NCBI RefSeq assembly: GCF_020544405.1
Contig: NZ_CP065410.1
Location: forward strand, 1,922,001-1,986,000
Source of the DNA: Pseudomonas sp. IAC-BECa141
Lineage (GTDB): Bacteria > Pseudomonadota > Gammaproteobacteria > Pseudomonadales > Pseudomonadaceae
Length of the DNA stretch: 64,000 bases
Direction of reading: 5' to 3'
The position numbers were made by a program, and so were the translations under genes. The notes beneath the pieces are model-generated. The model made no database searches. It saw only the letters and a program-made list of their open reading frames with translations, and was not told the origin of the DNA. Below, piece after piece: positions 1 to 8,661 of this stretch; position 1 is the stretch's first letter; every line of letters begins with the position of its first letter.

Positions 1-1
1 C

Positions 2-1705
2 CTGGCTAAGCGGGTGTCATCGAGGATCAGCAAGACCATCAAGGCCACGCCCGTTCTGCGTAAGCGAGTGGCGTCCAGTCGGTCTCGTGACTCCCGCAAC
101 ACGATGGACACCAAAGAGTTTGAAGGTGGTTCGCTGTACGTTACCACTGCGGGTTCCGCGGCCAACTTGGCCGAGCTCTCAGCGCGTTATGTGTACGGCG
201 ATGAGGTGGATCGTTGGGAAGTCGACGTCGGAGAGGAGGGTGATCCCATCGAGCTGGCAGAGACTCGGGGCAGTACCTTTGGCCGGAATGCCAAGTTCTA
301 CTTCTCCAGCTCACCAACGATCAAAGGTGCTTCGCGTATCAGTGATCTGTTCGAGTCCAGCGATCAACGTTACTTCTACGTGCCGTGTCCAACTTGCGGG
401 CACAAGCAGGTACTGGAGTGGGAACGTTTGCTCTACTCCAAGGATTACCAGCTCATTCACTACCATTGTGCTGGGCCTGAGTGCGACGTGTTGATCGAGG
501 AGCACCATAAGGGCTGGATGCTTGCCAATGGCGAGTGGATAGCCCATGCCGAAGGTGATGGCGAAACGGTTGGCTTTCATCTCAACGCGTTGTACTCGCC
601 ACCAGGCTGGATGGACTGGCGTACGCTGGCCAGGCAGTACGAGAAGGCCAAGCGGGCACAGGCGAAAGGCGATCTTGAACCGATGCAGGTGTTCTACAAC
701 ACCCGACTGGCCAAGGTCTGGGACAGCGCTCAAGAGCAAACTAAAGCCGATGTTCTTATGGACCGGGCGCGTCTGGAAAGCTACGGCCTCGGCTCAATGC
801 CGTCCGGTTCGCTGATGCTTACCGCCGCCGTCGACGTTCAGGCTAACCGTCTGGAGTTGATGGTCATGGGCTGGGGCTTTGGTATGGAGCGTTGGGTGAT
901 TGATCACAAGGTGATCTCAGGCGATCCCGCTGATGAGCGAACTTGGGCGGTACTTGATGACTTGCTCAAAGCTCGCTACCGGCACCCTTGCGGTGTCGGC
1001 TTGGCGATTCTTGCCACGGCTGTCGACTCCGGGGGGCATCACACCGATGAGGTCTACCAGTTCTGCCGCATGCGGCGCTGGCGCAACATCTTCGCCATCA
1101 AAGGTGCGAGCAAGCCCGGCAGACCGGTGATTGCCCAGCGGCCCTCGATGGTCGACGTGACCTGGAAGGGTCAGACCGAGCGCCACGGCGCCGAGCTGTG
1201 GTTCGTCGGTACCGACACCGCCAAGGACTGGATCTACAACCGTTACCCGTTCCCGGATGGACCCGGCTCGCTGCATTTTGCCAACGATTTGCCGGACGAC
1301 TTCTTCGCCCAATGTGTGGCAGAACGCAAGGTCGCTCGCTACGTCCGCGGTCATAAACGTGTCGAGTGGATCAAGGGCAAAGCCGAGCGCAACGAAGCTC
1401 TGGACCTGATGGTGTATTGCCTGGCCATGGCGCATTACCTGGGCATCAATCGGTACCAGGAGCATGACTGGGATCGGGTGCGGCAAGCTTTGGCACAATC
1501 CGGATTGTTCGACGATGCACCGGCCCAGCCTGTTCAGGCCCCACGTGTTGAACAAGCCCAAACAACCGAAACAGCGCCGCCGGCTGTTTTCCGGCAAGCC
1601 CAGCTTGCACCGCCTACACCGGCTGCACCTGTCGCACCCACGCGACCTGCTGCATCGCCATCACCACGCCGCAGCTCTACCAGCGGTTATCTGAAGAGAC
1701 GCTGA
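2..1705 (+). CDS. Phage terminase large subunit, GpA family (5' end outside window)
   Basis: DNA-packaging motor that cuts concatemeric phage DNA and pumps it into the prohead. The reading frame is open from base 2, so the start and the Walker A part of the ATPase lie left of the window; 567 residues are visible. The fragment has the ATPase segment ending in GDEVDRW near visible residue 65, a zinc-ribbon-like pair of cysteine clusters (CPTCGH, then CAGPEC) near residues 120-160, and the nuclease half beginning around AVDVQANRLEL. The C-terminus is a low-complexity Pro/Ala tail ending in basic residues. It heads a tightly packed head-gene run; gpW follows after 1 nt. Family assignment is firm; the true start is unseen. 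Confidence 0.9.
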   Translation: MAKRVSSRISKTIKATPVLRKRVASSRSRDSRNTMDTKEFEGGSLYVTTAGSAANLAELSARYVYGDEVDRWEVDVGEEGDPIELAETRGSTFGRNAKFYFSSSPTIKGASRISDLFESSDQRYFYVPCPTCGHKQVLEWERLLYSKDYQLIHYHCAGPECDVLIEEHHKGWMLANGEWIAHAEGDGETVGFHLNALYSPPGWMDWRTLARQYEKAKRAQAKGDLEPMQVFYNTRLAKVWDSAQEQTKADVLMDRARLESYGLGSMPSGSLMLTAAVDVQANRLELMVMGWGFGMERWVIDHKVISGDPADERTWAVLDDLLKARYRHPCGVGLAILATAVDSGGHHTDEVYQFCRMRRWRNIFAIKGASKPGRPVIAQRPSMVDVTWKGQTERHGAELWFVGTDTAKDWIYNRYPFPDGPGSLHFANDLPDDFFAQCVAERKVARYVRGHKRVEWIKGKAERNEALDLMVYCLAMAHYLGINRYQEHDWDRVRQALAQSGLFDDAPAQPVQAPRVEQAQTTETAPPAVFRQAQLAPPTPAAPVAPTRPAASPSPRRSSTSGYLKRR

Positions 1706-1706
1706 T

Positions 1707-1913
1707 ATGTCCTTTACCCAACAGCACCTCGACGTAATCGAGAAGGCCATCGCGCGCGGTGAAAAAACCGTTCGCTTTGGCGACCGCACCGTCGAGTACC
1801 GCACCATCAACGAGCTTCTGCAGGCGCGCGAAGAAATTCGCACCTCGTTGCTCAACGCTGCCGGGCCGCGTTCACGCGTGGTCCGGCTTTATCACGGAGG
1901 CAAAGGACTGTAA
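1707..1913 (+). CDS. Head-tail joining protein, gpW family
   Basis: Small head-completion protein of 68 residues, the usual size of lambda gpW, which binds the portal vertex after packaging and forms the platform for the tail. The sequence is mostly predicted alpha-helix with a short beta pair around the VRFGDRTVEYRTI segment, as in gpW. It starts directly after the terminase stop, and its TAA overlaps the portal ATG by one base, indicating translational coupling. The call rests on size, position between terminase and portal, and the recognisable sequence. Confidence 0.85.
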   Translation: MSFTQQHLDVIEKAIARGEKTVRFGDRTVEYRTINELLQAREEIRTSLLNAAGPRSRVVRLYHGGKGL

Positions 1914-3391
1914 TGGCTCGTTATCCGACGCTGACCCGTAACGGATTCTTGCTGCCGTCGAATATTAAGGCCAGTTACGAAGGCGCCGGGGAGGGCCGTC
2001 GTTCTGCTGGCTGGGATGCGCCCGACAATGGCTTGAACACCATCAACACGCCAGCGCTGCGCAATCTGCGTTCCCGATCGCGGGCCGCAGTGCGCAACGA
2101 CCCATATGCTTTCAACGTCATCGACAAACGCGTCAGTAACCTGATCGGCACCGGCATTAACCCCCGGCCGAAGACGGACGACGACGCCCTGCGTAAGCAA
2201 CTGCAGGAGCTATGGGAAGACTGGGTCGATGAGTCGGACGCCGATGACCTCACCGACTTCTACGGTCAGCAAGCGCTCGCCGCGCGCACAGTCGAAACCT
2301 CCGGCGAATGTTTTATTCGGCTGCGACCACGCAGTCTGGACGATGGTCATGCGGTACCGCTGCAGTTGCAGTTGCTTGCACCGGAGTTCGTGCCGCACGA
2401 CAAATTCGAAACCACCCGCGACGGTAACGTGATCCGTGCCGGCATTGAATTCAACTCGGTCGGCAAGCGCATGGCGTACTGGATGTACCGCTCGCACCCG
2501 GGCGATCCCTCGGCATTGAATTCCGGCTACAACCAGCTGGTGCGCGTGCCAGCCACGCAAGTGCTGCACATCTTCGAGCCCCTGGAGCCCGGACAGTTGC
2601 GGGGCGTGCCGCGCTTGTCGCCGGTACTCAAGCGCCTGCGCAGCCTCGACAACTACGACGACGCGGTGCTGTTTCGCCAGGAGGTCGCGAACCTGTTTGC
2701 GGGCTTTATCACCCGCCCGCCGCCGGACTCCGGTCCCATGCCGCGCGATCCGGTCACCGGTCAGCCACTGGTGACCGACCGCGACGGCTTCACGCCAATG
2801 GTCGCGCTTGAGCCGGGCACCATGCAGGAACTCGGGCCGGGCGAGGAGGTGGAATTCTCCAAACCACCGGACGCCGGCAACAACTACCCGGACTTCATGC
2901 GGCAGCAACTGATGGCCGCTGCCGCCGGTACCGGCACGCCCTACGAGATCCTCACCGGCGACATGCGCGAGATCAACGACCGCGCCTTGCGCGTCGTGCT
3001 CAACGAGTTTCGTCGGCGGCTCGAGCAGCTGCAGTTCAGCGTTTACGTGCATCAGCTGTGTCGGCCGGTTCGTGCCGCATGGATGGACATGGCGGTGCTG
3101 TCCGGTGCGCTTGTGCTGGAGGATTACGCCCAGCGTCGACGCGAGTATCTGCGCACCCGCTGGGTGCCGCAGGGCTGGGCTTACATTCAGCCGGTGCAGG
3201 ACGTTCAGGCGCGCACGATGGAAGTCAAAGCCGGATTCGCTTCGCGTAGCGAGATGGTGCTGCGCACCGGCTACGACGCCGAAACGGTCGATGCGGAAAA
3301 CGCCGCTGATCTTGCCCGGGCCGTTCGCCTGGGCCTCAACTACAACACCCTCGACGTCATCGAGTCGCTCGACGACAAGGAGCAACCATGA
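1913..3391 (+). CDS. Phage portal protein, lambda gpB family
   Basis: Forms the dodecameric ring at the capsid vertex through which DNA enters and leaves. 492 residues, close to the usual lambda-family length. The N-terminus carries the typical RNDPYAFNVIDKRVSNLIGT region near residue 65, and the segment TGTPYEILTGD near residue 345 is the conserved portal signature. It overlaps gpW by 1 nt and the protease by 4 nt (ATGA). A lambda-type portal next to P2-type tail genes shows the modular make-up of this phage. Confidence 0.93.
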   Translation: MARYPTLTRNGFLLPSNIKASYEGAGEGRRSAGWDAPDNGLNTINTPALRNLRSRSRAAVRNDPYAFNVIDKRVSNLIGTGINPRPKTDDDALRKQLQELWEDWVDESDADDLTDFYGQQALAARTVETSGECFIRLRPRSLDDGHAVPLQLQLLAPEFVPHDKFETTRDGNVIRAGIEFNSVGKRMAYWMYRSHPGDPSALNSGYNQLVRVPATQVLHIFEPLEPGQLRGVPRLSPVLKRLRSLDNYDDAVLFRQEVANLFAGFITRPPPDSGPMPRDPVTGQPLVTDRDGFTPMVALEPGTMQELGPGEEVEFSKPPDAGNNYPDFMRQQLMAAAAGTGTPYEILTGDMREINDRALRVVLNEFRRRLEQLQFSVYVHQLCRPVRAAWMDMAVLSGALVLEDYAQRRREYLRTRWVPQGWAYIQPVQDVQARTMEVKAGFASRSEMVLRTGYDAETVDAENAADLARAVRLGLNYNTLDVIESLDDKEQP

Positions 3392-4557
3392 GCAAACAGG
3401 CGCGACCGCGCATTTACAACAAGGCCGGCGAGCGCGTGCAGGTCTCTGACAAGAGCTGGTACGCCATGCAGGCCAACGGCGACGCCGAGCAGCGCACCAT
3501 TGAAGTGTTCGTCTACGGCGAAATCGGTACCTGGGGCATCACCGCCAATCAGTTTGTCCAGGATCTGCGCGCCATGGATGACGGCGTGTCTCCCGTGGTG
3601 GCTGCTTTCAACAGCGTCGGCGGCGATCTGTTCGATGGGCTGGCGATGCACAACGCGTTGTCGCGATTGGGCGAGCGTTGCACCGGCCGGGTTGATGCAC
3701 TGGCGGCTAGCGCAGCCAGCGTTGCAGTGTGCGGAGCGCACCGAGTGGTGATAGCGTCCAACGCCATGTTGATGATCCATAACCCTTGGACCTACGCCGC
3801 CGGCGACGCCGAGAGCTTTCGCAAGGTCGCCGATGTGCTGGACCAGACGATGGAAGCCATCATCGCGGCTTACAAGGCCAAGGCTCCTGACATCGATGAG
3901 CCCGAGTTGCGCCGCCTGGTGGCGGCCGAGACCTGGTTGACGGCGAACGAAGCGGTGGCCTTGGGTCTGGCCGATGAGATCGGCGATGGCGTCAAAGTCA
4001 AAGCGTGTTTGGGGCAGGGCGCCGTGCTGCAGCGTTTCCAGCATGCCCCGGCCGCGCTGCTGGCTCAACTGGATGAACCGACCGATCCGGAGCCCGAACC
4101 TACACCGGAGCCTGCGCCGCCGATCCCGGATGACCCGCCAGCGCCGGCGACCAATGCCGCACAACTCGCGGTGCTGATCAGCCAGCGTTGCACGGCGGCG
4201 GGTATCAGCAACCTTATCGAGCCGCTGCTCGCTGTCACCAAGCTGGAAAGCGAAGCGGTGGTGCAGGCGTCGCTGACCCAGGCCAAAGCCATCAACGACT
4301 TGTGCGTCGCCGCGCGGTTACCGGAGTTCAGTGCCGAGTACGTTTCGGCGGGCCTGGATACCTCGGCGGTGCGTGCCCGGCTCTTCGACAAACTGGTGGG
4401 CAGCGGCAAAGGGTTCGAGATCGACAACAGCCTGCCGCTGGCCGATGACCCTCCGCCGAAAGTGCAGGCCAAACAGATTGACCAATCCTCGATCTGGTCC
4501 GCACGCCAAGCGGCGCAGACCGGCAAACGAACCTCACTTAATGGAGCTACTGCATGA
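3388..4557 (+). CDS. Head maturation protease, ClpP/S49-like, with scaffold-like C-terminal region
   Basis: Prohead protease comparable to lambda gpC. Residues about 30-220 form the ClpP-like domain: NSVGGDLFDGLAM is the oxyanion/glycine segment and the Ser in LAASAASVAVCG is the likely nucleophile. A Pro/Glu-rich linker follows (about 230-258), then a helical region to residue 389 that resembles a scaffold, as in lambda C/Nu3 where the scaffold is the C-terminal part of the protease gene. I see no in-frame ATG with a ribosome site for a separate scaffold protein. Overlaps portal and decoration genes by 4 nt each. Confidence 0.88.
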   Translation: MSKQARPRIYNKAGERVQVSDKSWYAMQANGDAEQRTIEVFVYGEIGTWGITANQFVQDLRAMDDGVSPVVAAFNSVGGDLFDGLAMHNALSRLGERCTGRVDALAASAASVAVCGAHRVVIASNAMLMIHNPWTYAAGDAESFRKVADVLDQTMEAIIAAYKAKAPDIDEPELRRLVAAETWLTANEAVALGLADEIGDGVKVKACLGQGAVLQRFQHAPAALLAQLDEPTDPEPEPTPEPAPPIPDDPPAPATNAAQLAVLISQRCTAAGISNLIEPLLAVTKLESEAVVQASLTQAKAINDLCVAARLPEFSAEYVSAGLDTSAVRARLFDKLVGSGKGFEIDNSLPLADDPPPKVQAKQIDQSSIWSARQAAQTGKRTSLNGATA

Positions 4558-4898
4558 ACATTCAACGTGAACCGATGCACGCTGGGGAATTCCTCCTCTC
4601 CGAAGGCGCCGGCACCATTTCCCGCGAAGCAATCAACGTCGCCGCCGGCCCCGCGCTGGAGCCTGGCCAGATCCTGGGTCTGGTCACCGCCACCGGCGAA
4701 TTCGCTCCGTACAACCCGACAGCCGAAGACGGCAGCGAGAACGCGCAGGCGATTCTCTTCGGCCCGCTGAGCACGTCCGACATTGTTCGTCGCGGGCGCG
4801 CCGTGGTGCGTCTGGCCGAGGTCAGTGAAGCACACCTGACCGGTCTGGATCTGGCCGCCGAGAAAGCGCTGGCCGCCCATAATGTGATCGTCCGCTAA
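4554..4898 (+). CDS. Head decoration protein, lambda gpD family
   Basis: 114 residues, the normal size for gpD, the trimeric protein that binds the outside of the expanded capsid and stabilises it against DNA pressure. The N-terminal part (EFLLSEGAGTISREAI) matches the gpD pattern in which the arm precedes the beta-rich body. It starts inside the stop codon of the protease gene and sits directly upstream of the major capsid gene, the order seen in lambda (C-Nu3-D-E). Confidence 0.85.
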   Translation: MNIQREPMHAGEFLLSEGAGTISREAINVAAGPALEPGQILGLVTATGEFAPYNPTAEDGSENAQAILFGPLSTSDIVRRGRAVVRLAEVSEAHLTGLDLAAEKALAAHNVIVR

Positions 4899-4921
4899 GG
4901 CGATCGCCTTCAAATTTTCAG

Positions 4922-4942
4922 CCCGCCCTGTGCGGGTTTTTT
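4922..4942 (+). terminator. Hairpin plus T-run between decoration and capsid genes (copy 1 of a repeated unit)
   Basis: Stem CCCGC/GCGGG with loop CCTGT followed by six T. It looks like an intrinsic terminator, but it lies inside the late operon, 20 bp before the major capsid start. Near-identical units occur at 8059 and 18461. It may act as an attenuator, an RNA-processing or stability element, or a leaky terminator. Confidence 0.6.
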
Positions 4943-4961
4943 GTTTTCTGGAGACTGCTGC

Positions 4962-5957
4962 ATGGCTGACATTCAAATCTTTAATGACGAGGCATTCTCG
5001 GTGTCCTCGTTGACCGCCGCGATCAACGAACAGGAATACGTCCCCGGGCGCATTGGCAGCCTGGGCCTGTTCCAGGAGGAAGGCATTACCACCCTGACGG
5101 TGCAGATCGAGAAAGACGGCGACACCCTTGCCTTGGTGCCGGCCGGTGAGCGCGGCACCTCCGGTCTGGTGGTCTCGGGCAGCAAGCGCAACCTGATCCC
5201 GTTCAACACCGTGCACCTGCCAGAACGCTTCACCATCAGGGCTGACGAGATCCAGGGTATTCGTGCCTTTGGATCGCGCTCCGAGTTGCAATCGGTGCAG
5301 GACGTGGTCAATAAGCGTTTGGCCAAGGCGCGCCGTCAATTGGACGTCACCCATGAGTTCCAGCGGCTCGGCGCGCTGAACGGCAAAATCTACGACGCTG
5401 ATGGCAAAACCGTACTGCTCGATCTTTATGATCGCTTCGGGGTTCAACGTCGGTCGTTGTCAATGAAATTGACCGGTGACAAAAAGTCTTTTCGTGTGCA
5501 ATGCGGTGAAGCGCTGGACATGCAGGAGGAAGCTCTGGGCAGTGTGACCCGCAGCGGTTCGCGCGCGTTCTGCGGCAAGAACTTTTGGAATGCAATGTTG
5601 GAGCTTGATGAGGTAAATAGAACGTACCTCAATACGCAGCAGGCGGCTTCGCTGCGTGGTGATGCTCGCGAGAGTTTCGACTACGGAGGCATTACCTGGG
5701 AGCGTTATCGCGGCAAGATCGCCGGCATGACCTTCGTGCATGATGACAAAGCGCTGCTGATTCCCGAGGGCGTACCGGACCTGTATATCTCGGTGTTTGC
5801 ACCGGCCGACTACATGGAAACGGTCAACACTGAAGGCGTGCCGTACTACAGCAAGATCGAACCCTTGCCGTTCAACAAGGGCATGGTCGGTGAGGCGCAG
5901 TCCAATCCACTGCATATGTGCACTCGGCCGCTGGCGCAGATCCTGCTGGAGATGTAG
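4962..5957 (+). CDS. Major capsid protein, lambda gpE family
   Basis: 331 residues, typical of gpE, forming the icosahedral shell. The start was set at the ATG at 4962 (MADIQIFND), which has GGAG 8 bases upstream; an in-frame TTG at 4941 falls inside the hairpin T-run and would only add seven residues. The N-terminus (VSSLTAAINEQEYVPGRIGSLGLF) and the C-terminal RPLAQILLEM are characteristic of this capsid family. It is preceded by a terminator-like hairpin and followed after 2 nt by the head-tail gene. Confidence 0.93.
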   Translation: MADIQIFNDEAFSVSSLTAAINEQEYVPGRIGSLGLFQEEGITTLTVQIEKDGDTLALVPAGERGTSGLVVSGSKRNLIPFNTVHLPERFTIRADEIQGIRAFGSRSELQSVQDVVNKRLAKARRQLDVTHEFQRLGALNGKIYDADGKTVLLDLYDRFGVQRRSLSMKLTGDKKSFRVQCGEALDMQEEALGSVTRSGSRAFCGKNFWNAMLELDEVNRTYLNTQQAASLRGDARESFDYGGITWERYRGKIAGMTFVHDDKALLIPEGVPDLYISVFAPADYMETVNTEGVPYYSKIEPLPFNKGMVGEAQSNPLHMCTRPLAQILLEM

Positions 5958-5959
5958 TC

Positions 5960-6280
5960 ATGGGCATTCGCGAGCTGATGGCCGATGTCGACGACGTCGT
6001 CTTCGAAACCTTGGGCGACCGTGCGCGGATCGAGGGGCGCATCGAACCGGTGCTGGGCATGTTCTCGGCGCCCTGGTTGCAACCGCGTATGGGGCGGATC
6101 AATACAGCCATTCGTGAGCCGCGCTTCGAGGTCCGCGTCGCTGACGCCGATGGTTTGAGCAAGGGGCTGCTGGTAAGCGTCGACGTACCGGAACTGGACG
6201 GTGGTGGGGATTACGACCTGCTGCAGCTTGAGCCTACCGGTGACGGTCTGGTCGCCTTGATTTTGAGGAAACGACCATGA
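5960..6280 (+). CDS. Head-tail joining protein, Gifsy-2-like family
   Basis: 106 residues, starting at the ATG at 5960, three bases past the capsid stop. The sequence (MGIRELMADVDDVVFETLGD...) fits the small head-tail attachment family described from Gifsy-2-type lambdoid phages (often listed under the misleading name ATP-binding sugar transporter-like). It probably occupies the position of lambda gpFII between connector and tail. It overlaps the next gene by 4 nt. Function is inferred from family and position. Confidence 0.65.
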   Translation: MGIRELMADVDDVVFETLGDRARIEGRIEPVLGMFSAPWLQPRMGRINTAIREPRFEVRVADADGLSKGLLVSVDVPELDGGGDYDLLQLEPTGDGLVALILRKRP

Positions 6281-6933
6281 GTGTCGGCAGCTACTTCAAA
6301 CCCTCGGCCGGCGGCGGAATGATCTCGCTGCAAACCTCGGCGGCAGACCTGAAAGCTTTTCAGGATTTCGCCGCTTTGGTACCCAAGGCCGCTGCTGCGG
6401 CACAGCGGCGAGCCATCAACAAAACGTTGCGATGGCTCGCCACGCAAATTGCTCGCGCCGTTGGCCGACAGGAGCGCATTGCGGTTGCTGCTGTGCGGCA
6501 GCGGCTGCGAGCTTACCCGGTCAGCGGTAGTGCGAACAGCGGCAAGCTGTGGTTCGGCCTCAACGCCATGGAAGCCAGCCGCATTGGCCGGCCTCGACAG
6601 AGCCGTTCCGGTGTGTCAGTGGCGGGGCGTCGCTTTGAGGGGGCGTTCTTCAAGAAGGTTTACGGCAACAGCGCGGACGTCTGGATCCGTACAACCAGCA
6701 AGCATTTCAACGCTAGTGACTACCCCGACAGCGACGTCAGTGGCGCGGGTGGGGTCAGTTCGGGCTGGATTGCCGAACACGGCAGTCGTTTCCCGCTGGC
6801 GAAAGCCAAGGTGTCGCTGGAGCAGGCGCGGCCACACTTCGAAAGCTGGATCCGCAAGGCCGACGAACAGTTGCTGCACGTCCTGCAGCAGGAACTCAAT
6901 TTTGAACTGTGGAAACACCTGAAGGGGACATGA
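6277..6933 (+). CDS. Minor tail / tail completion protein, gpZ-like
   Basis: 218 residues. The sequence with alternating helices (AAAAAQRRAINKTLRWLATQIARAVG) and an Arg-rich middle resembles prophage minor tail protein Z, which acts in tail completion and connection to the head. The C-terminus is a long helix ending in HVLQQELNFELWKHLKG. It overlaps the preceding gene by 4 nt and is followed after 1 nt by the next tail gene, so it is part of the connector module between head and baseplate genes. Confidence 0.7.
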   Translation: MSVGSYFKPSAGGGMISLQTSAADLKAFQDFAALVPKAAAAAQRRAINKTLRWLATQIARAVGRQERIAVAAVRQRLRAYPVSGSANSGKLWFGLNAMEASRIGRPRQSRSGVSVAGRRFEGAFFKKVYGNSADVWIRTTSKHFNASDYPDSDVSGAGGVSSGWIAEHGSRFPLAKAKVSLEQARPHFESWIRKADEQLLHVLQQELNFELWKHLKGT

Positions 6934-6934
6934 C

Positions 6935-7474
6935 ATGACGGACCAAGTCGATGAGCCGTTCAGCCTGGAGCAGTTGTATCAAGCCATTGAACGGCATATT
7001 CAGGATCACCTGCCAGGTATTCAGACTGTTGCAGTCTGGCCGCACATTGATGATCGCATCGCATTGCCGGCGGTTCTGATCGAGTTGGCAGAGATGGAGC
7101 CGGGACTCGATCCGGGAACGGGCGAAACGGGTCTGTCCTGCAAGTTTGAGGCGCGGGTGATTACCGACCCGATCCAGCCCGATCACCATCAGCAAGCGGT
7201 GTTCATCGCCGGGCAGTTGGCCGTGCTGCTGCGAATGCAGTCGTGGGGTGTGGAAGTCGAACCGGCAGAGTTTGTTCAGGCCATGCAGGACTGGACCAAG
7301 CCGGAGCTGGACGGCTACACCGTCTGGGTTGTGGAATGGACGCAGCAGATCTACCTCGGTGAAACGCAATGGCCGTGGCCTGATCAACCACCGGGCACGT
7401 TGCTGTTCGGCGTGGAGCCTGACACCGGTCTGGCCAACAAGGACAAGTACTTTGCGCCGGAGGATCTACCATGA
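6935..7474 (+). CDS. Phage tail completion-like protein, function not established
   Basis: 179 residues, acidic, with a Trp-rich second half (WTQQIYLGETQWPWP). No motif allows a precise call. Its position between the gpZ-like gene and baseplate gene V matches the place of P2 tail completion genes R/S, and the conserved feature of a lone ALPAVLIELAEMEPG strand segment suggests the fold of tail terminator proteins. It overlaps gene V by 4 nt. Role is inference from context only. Confidence 0.6.
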   Translation: MTDQVDEPFSLEQLYQAIERHIQDHLPGIQTVAVWPHIDDRIALPAVLIELAEMEPGLDPGTGETGLSCKFEARVITDPIQPDHHQQAVFIAGQLAVLLRMQSWGVEVEPAEFVQAMQDWTKPELDGYTVWVVEWTQQIYLGETQWPWPDQPPGTLLFGVEPDTGLANKDKYFAPEDLP

Positions 7475-8040
7475 GCGGCGGCTACGTTAGCGCCCAGCAT
7501 GACCGCATGCTCGCCGGCCTGGTTAAGGACTGCTACGTGGTGGCGGTGGATCTTACGGCGTCACCACCGGTGTGCCGCGTTTCGGACGGTGAATGGGTCA
7601 GCGGTTGGGTGCGCTGGCATAGCGTCGCCGCCGGCAAGGCACGGCACTGGCGAGCGCCAAGCCTGAATGAGCAGGGCACCTTGATCAGTGCCAGTGGCGA
7701 AGTGGCACAAGGCACGTTCATTCCCGGCTTATACGGTAACGGCGGGCCACCGCCTGACAACCGTGACCACGTCGAAGTCTGGCGCTTTGAGGACGGCGGA
7801 TCCCTGATCTACGACTGGGAAGCTAAGAGCTACACCATCAGTCTGCCAACCGGCACCGTCACCATTAAGGTCGGGTCAACTCAAGCCGAGGTGACCGACA
7901 GTGCTGTCACTGTGAAGTCGGGAACGATTGCTCTCGAAGCCAAGGTGAACATCAAGGGATCGCTGCACGTCACCGGAGACATCACCAGCGACGGCGCGAT
8001 CCTGGACACGACCGGCAACAGCAACCACCACAAACATTAG
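7471..8040 (+). CDS. Baseplate assembly protein V (spike), P2 gpV-like
   Basis: 189 residues. The N-terminal OB-like part is followed by a beta-helical spike region and a C-terminal tip that ends in HHKH. P2-type spikes carry an HxH motif at the very tip that holds an iron ion, and the last residues here fit that. The protein pierces the outer membrane at contraction. It overlaps the preceding gene by 4 nt. After its stop comes one of the repeated hairpins (8059), a break in the otherwise overlapping gene run. Confidence 0.88.
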   Translation: MSGGYVSAQHDRMLAGLVKDCYVVAVDLTASPPVCRVSDGEWVSGWVRWHSVAAGKARHWRAPSLNEQGTLISASGEVAQGTFIPGLYGNGGPPPDNRDHVEVWRFEDGGSLIYDWEAKSYTISLPTGTVTIKVGSTQAEVTDSAVTVKSGTIALEAKVNIKGSLHVTGDITSDGAILDTTGNSNHHKH

Positions 8041-8058
8041 TGAAACCATCCATCTCGG

Positions 8059-8079
8059 CCCGCCTTGTGCGGGTTTTTT
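8059..8079 (+). terminator. Hairpin plus T-run after gene V (copy 2 of a repeated unit)
   Basis: Stem CCCGC/GCGGG, loop CTTGT, six T. It differs from the copy at 4922 by a single loop base and is identical in stem and loop to the copy at 18461. It stands 16 bp before the next phage start codon. Confidence 0.6.
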
Positions 8080-8095
8080 CATGCCCGGAGCAATC

Positions 8096-8329
8096 ATGGC
8101 CAAACCTCAAGACGATACATCGGGGCAGGATCCTGTCGCCGTAATCCTACCGGTTCCGATCACATCCGCAGTGAAATTTCGCGACGCCCTCTACACCTCC
8201 CGCACGGTGGTTCTGCCGGACGGTCGCACCCTTCCCGTGGTCAAGAGCCTGGTCATGGTCGAGGCGGGCGATGACGTCGCGCTGAAATACCTCAAGGCTC
8301 ACCCTGAATACGAGCAGCTCAAGGAGTAG
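8096..8329 (+). CDS. Small phage protein between baseplate genes V and W
   Basis: 77 residues, start at the ATG at 8096 with GGAG 5-8 bases upstream; an upstream ATG at 8081 overlaps the hairpin and lacks a ribosome site. Acidic, with the beta-rich core TVVLPDGRTLPVVKSLVMVEAGD and a C-terminal helix. P2 has no gene at this place. I do not recognise the family; it may be a baseplate accessory gene or a later insertion, since it is flanked on the left by the repeated hairpin. Confidence 0.65.
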   Translation: MAKPQDDTSGQDPVAVILPVPITSAVKFRDALYTSRTVVLPDGRTLPVVKSLVMVEAGDDVALKYLKAHPEYEQLKE

Positions 8330-8334
8330 ACCCG

Positions 8335-8661
8335 ATGATCGGAATGGATCGCCACACCGGGCAGCCCATCTCCGGCATCGAGCATCTACGTCAGTCGGTT
8401 GCGGACATCCTCGGCACACCGTTGCTGAGCCGCCGCGAACGGCCGGAGTACGGCAGCAAGCTGCGGCGCATGGTCGACCTGCCGATCAACGAAGGTTGGA
8501 AGAGCGCGGCGCAGGCTGAGGCCGTGCGGGCACTCAACCAATGGGAGCCGCGACTCAAGCTTGAGCGCATCGTGGTTGTCTCCGTCCTCGGCGGGAAAAT
8601 CAATTTCAAGATCAGCGGCGAATACCTCGGTGAGCGCGGCACGTTGGAGGTGTGGGTATGA
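8335..8661 (+). CDS. Baseplate wedge protein W, gp25-like
   Basis: 108 residues, the common size of the GPW/gp25 family that forms the inner wedge and starts sheath polymerisation. Recognisable segments are MDRHTGQPISGIEHLRQSV at the N-terminus and SRRERPEYGSKLRR near residue 35, including the E-P-R type motif of gp25 proteins (RERPEYGS). It overlaps gene J by 4 nt (ATGA at 8658). Confidence 0.9.
   Translation: MIGMDRHTGQPISGIEHLRQSVADILGTPLLSRRERPEYGSKLRRMVDLPINEGWKSAAQAEAVRALNQWEPRLKLERIVVVSVLGGKINFKISGEYLGERGTLEVWV

Noticed and set aside
4941..4961. TTG start for the capsid gene at 4941
   Set aside because: It falls in the hairpin T-run; the ATG at 4962 has a proper ribosome site and the conserved N-terminus.
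4065..5447. 460-codon minus-strand frame across protease, decoration and capsid genes
   Set aside because: Crosses three real genes on the other strand and has no ribosome site or motif.
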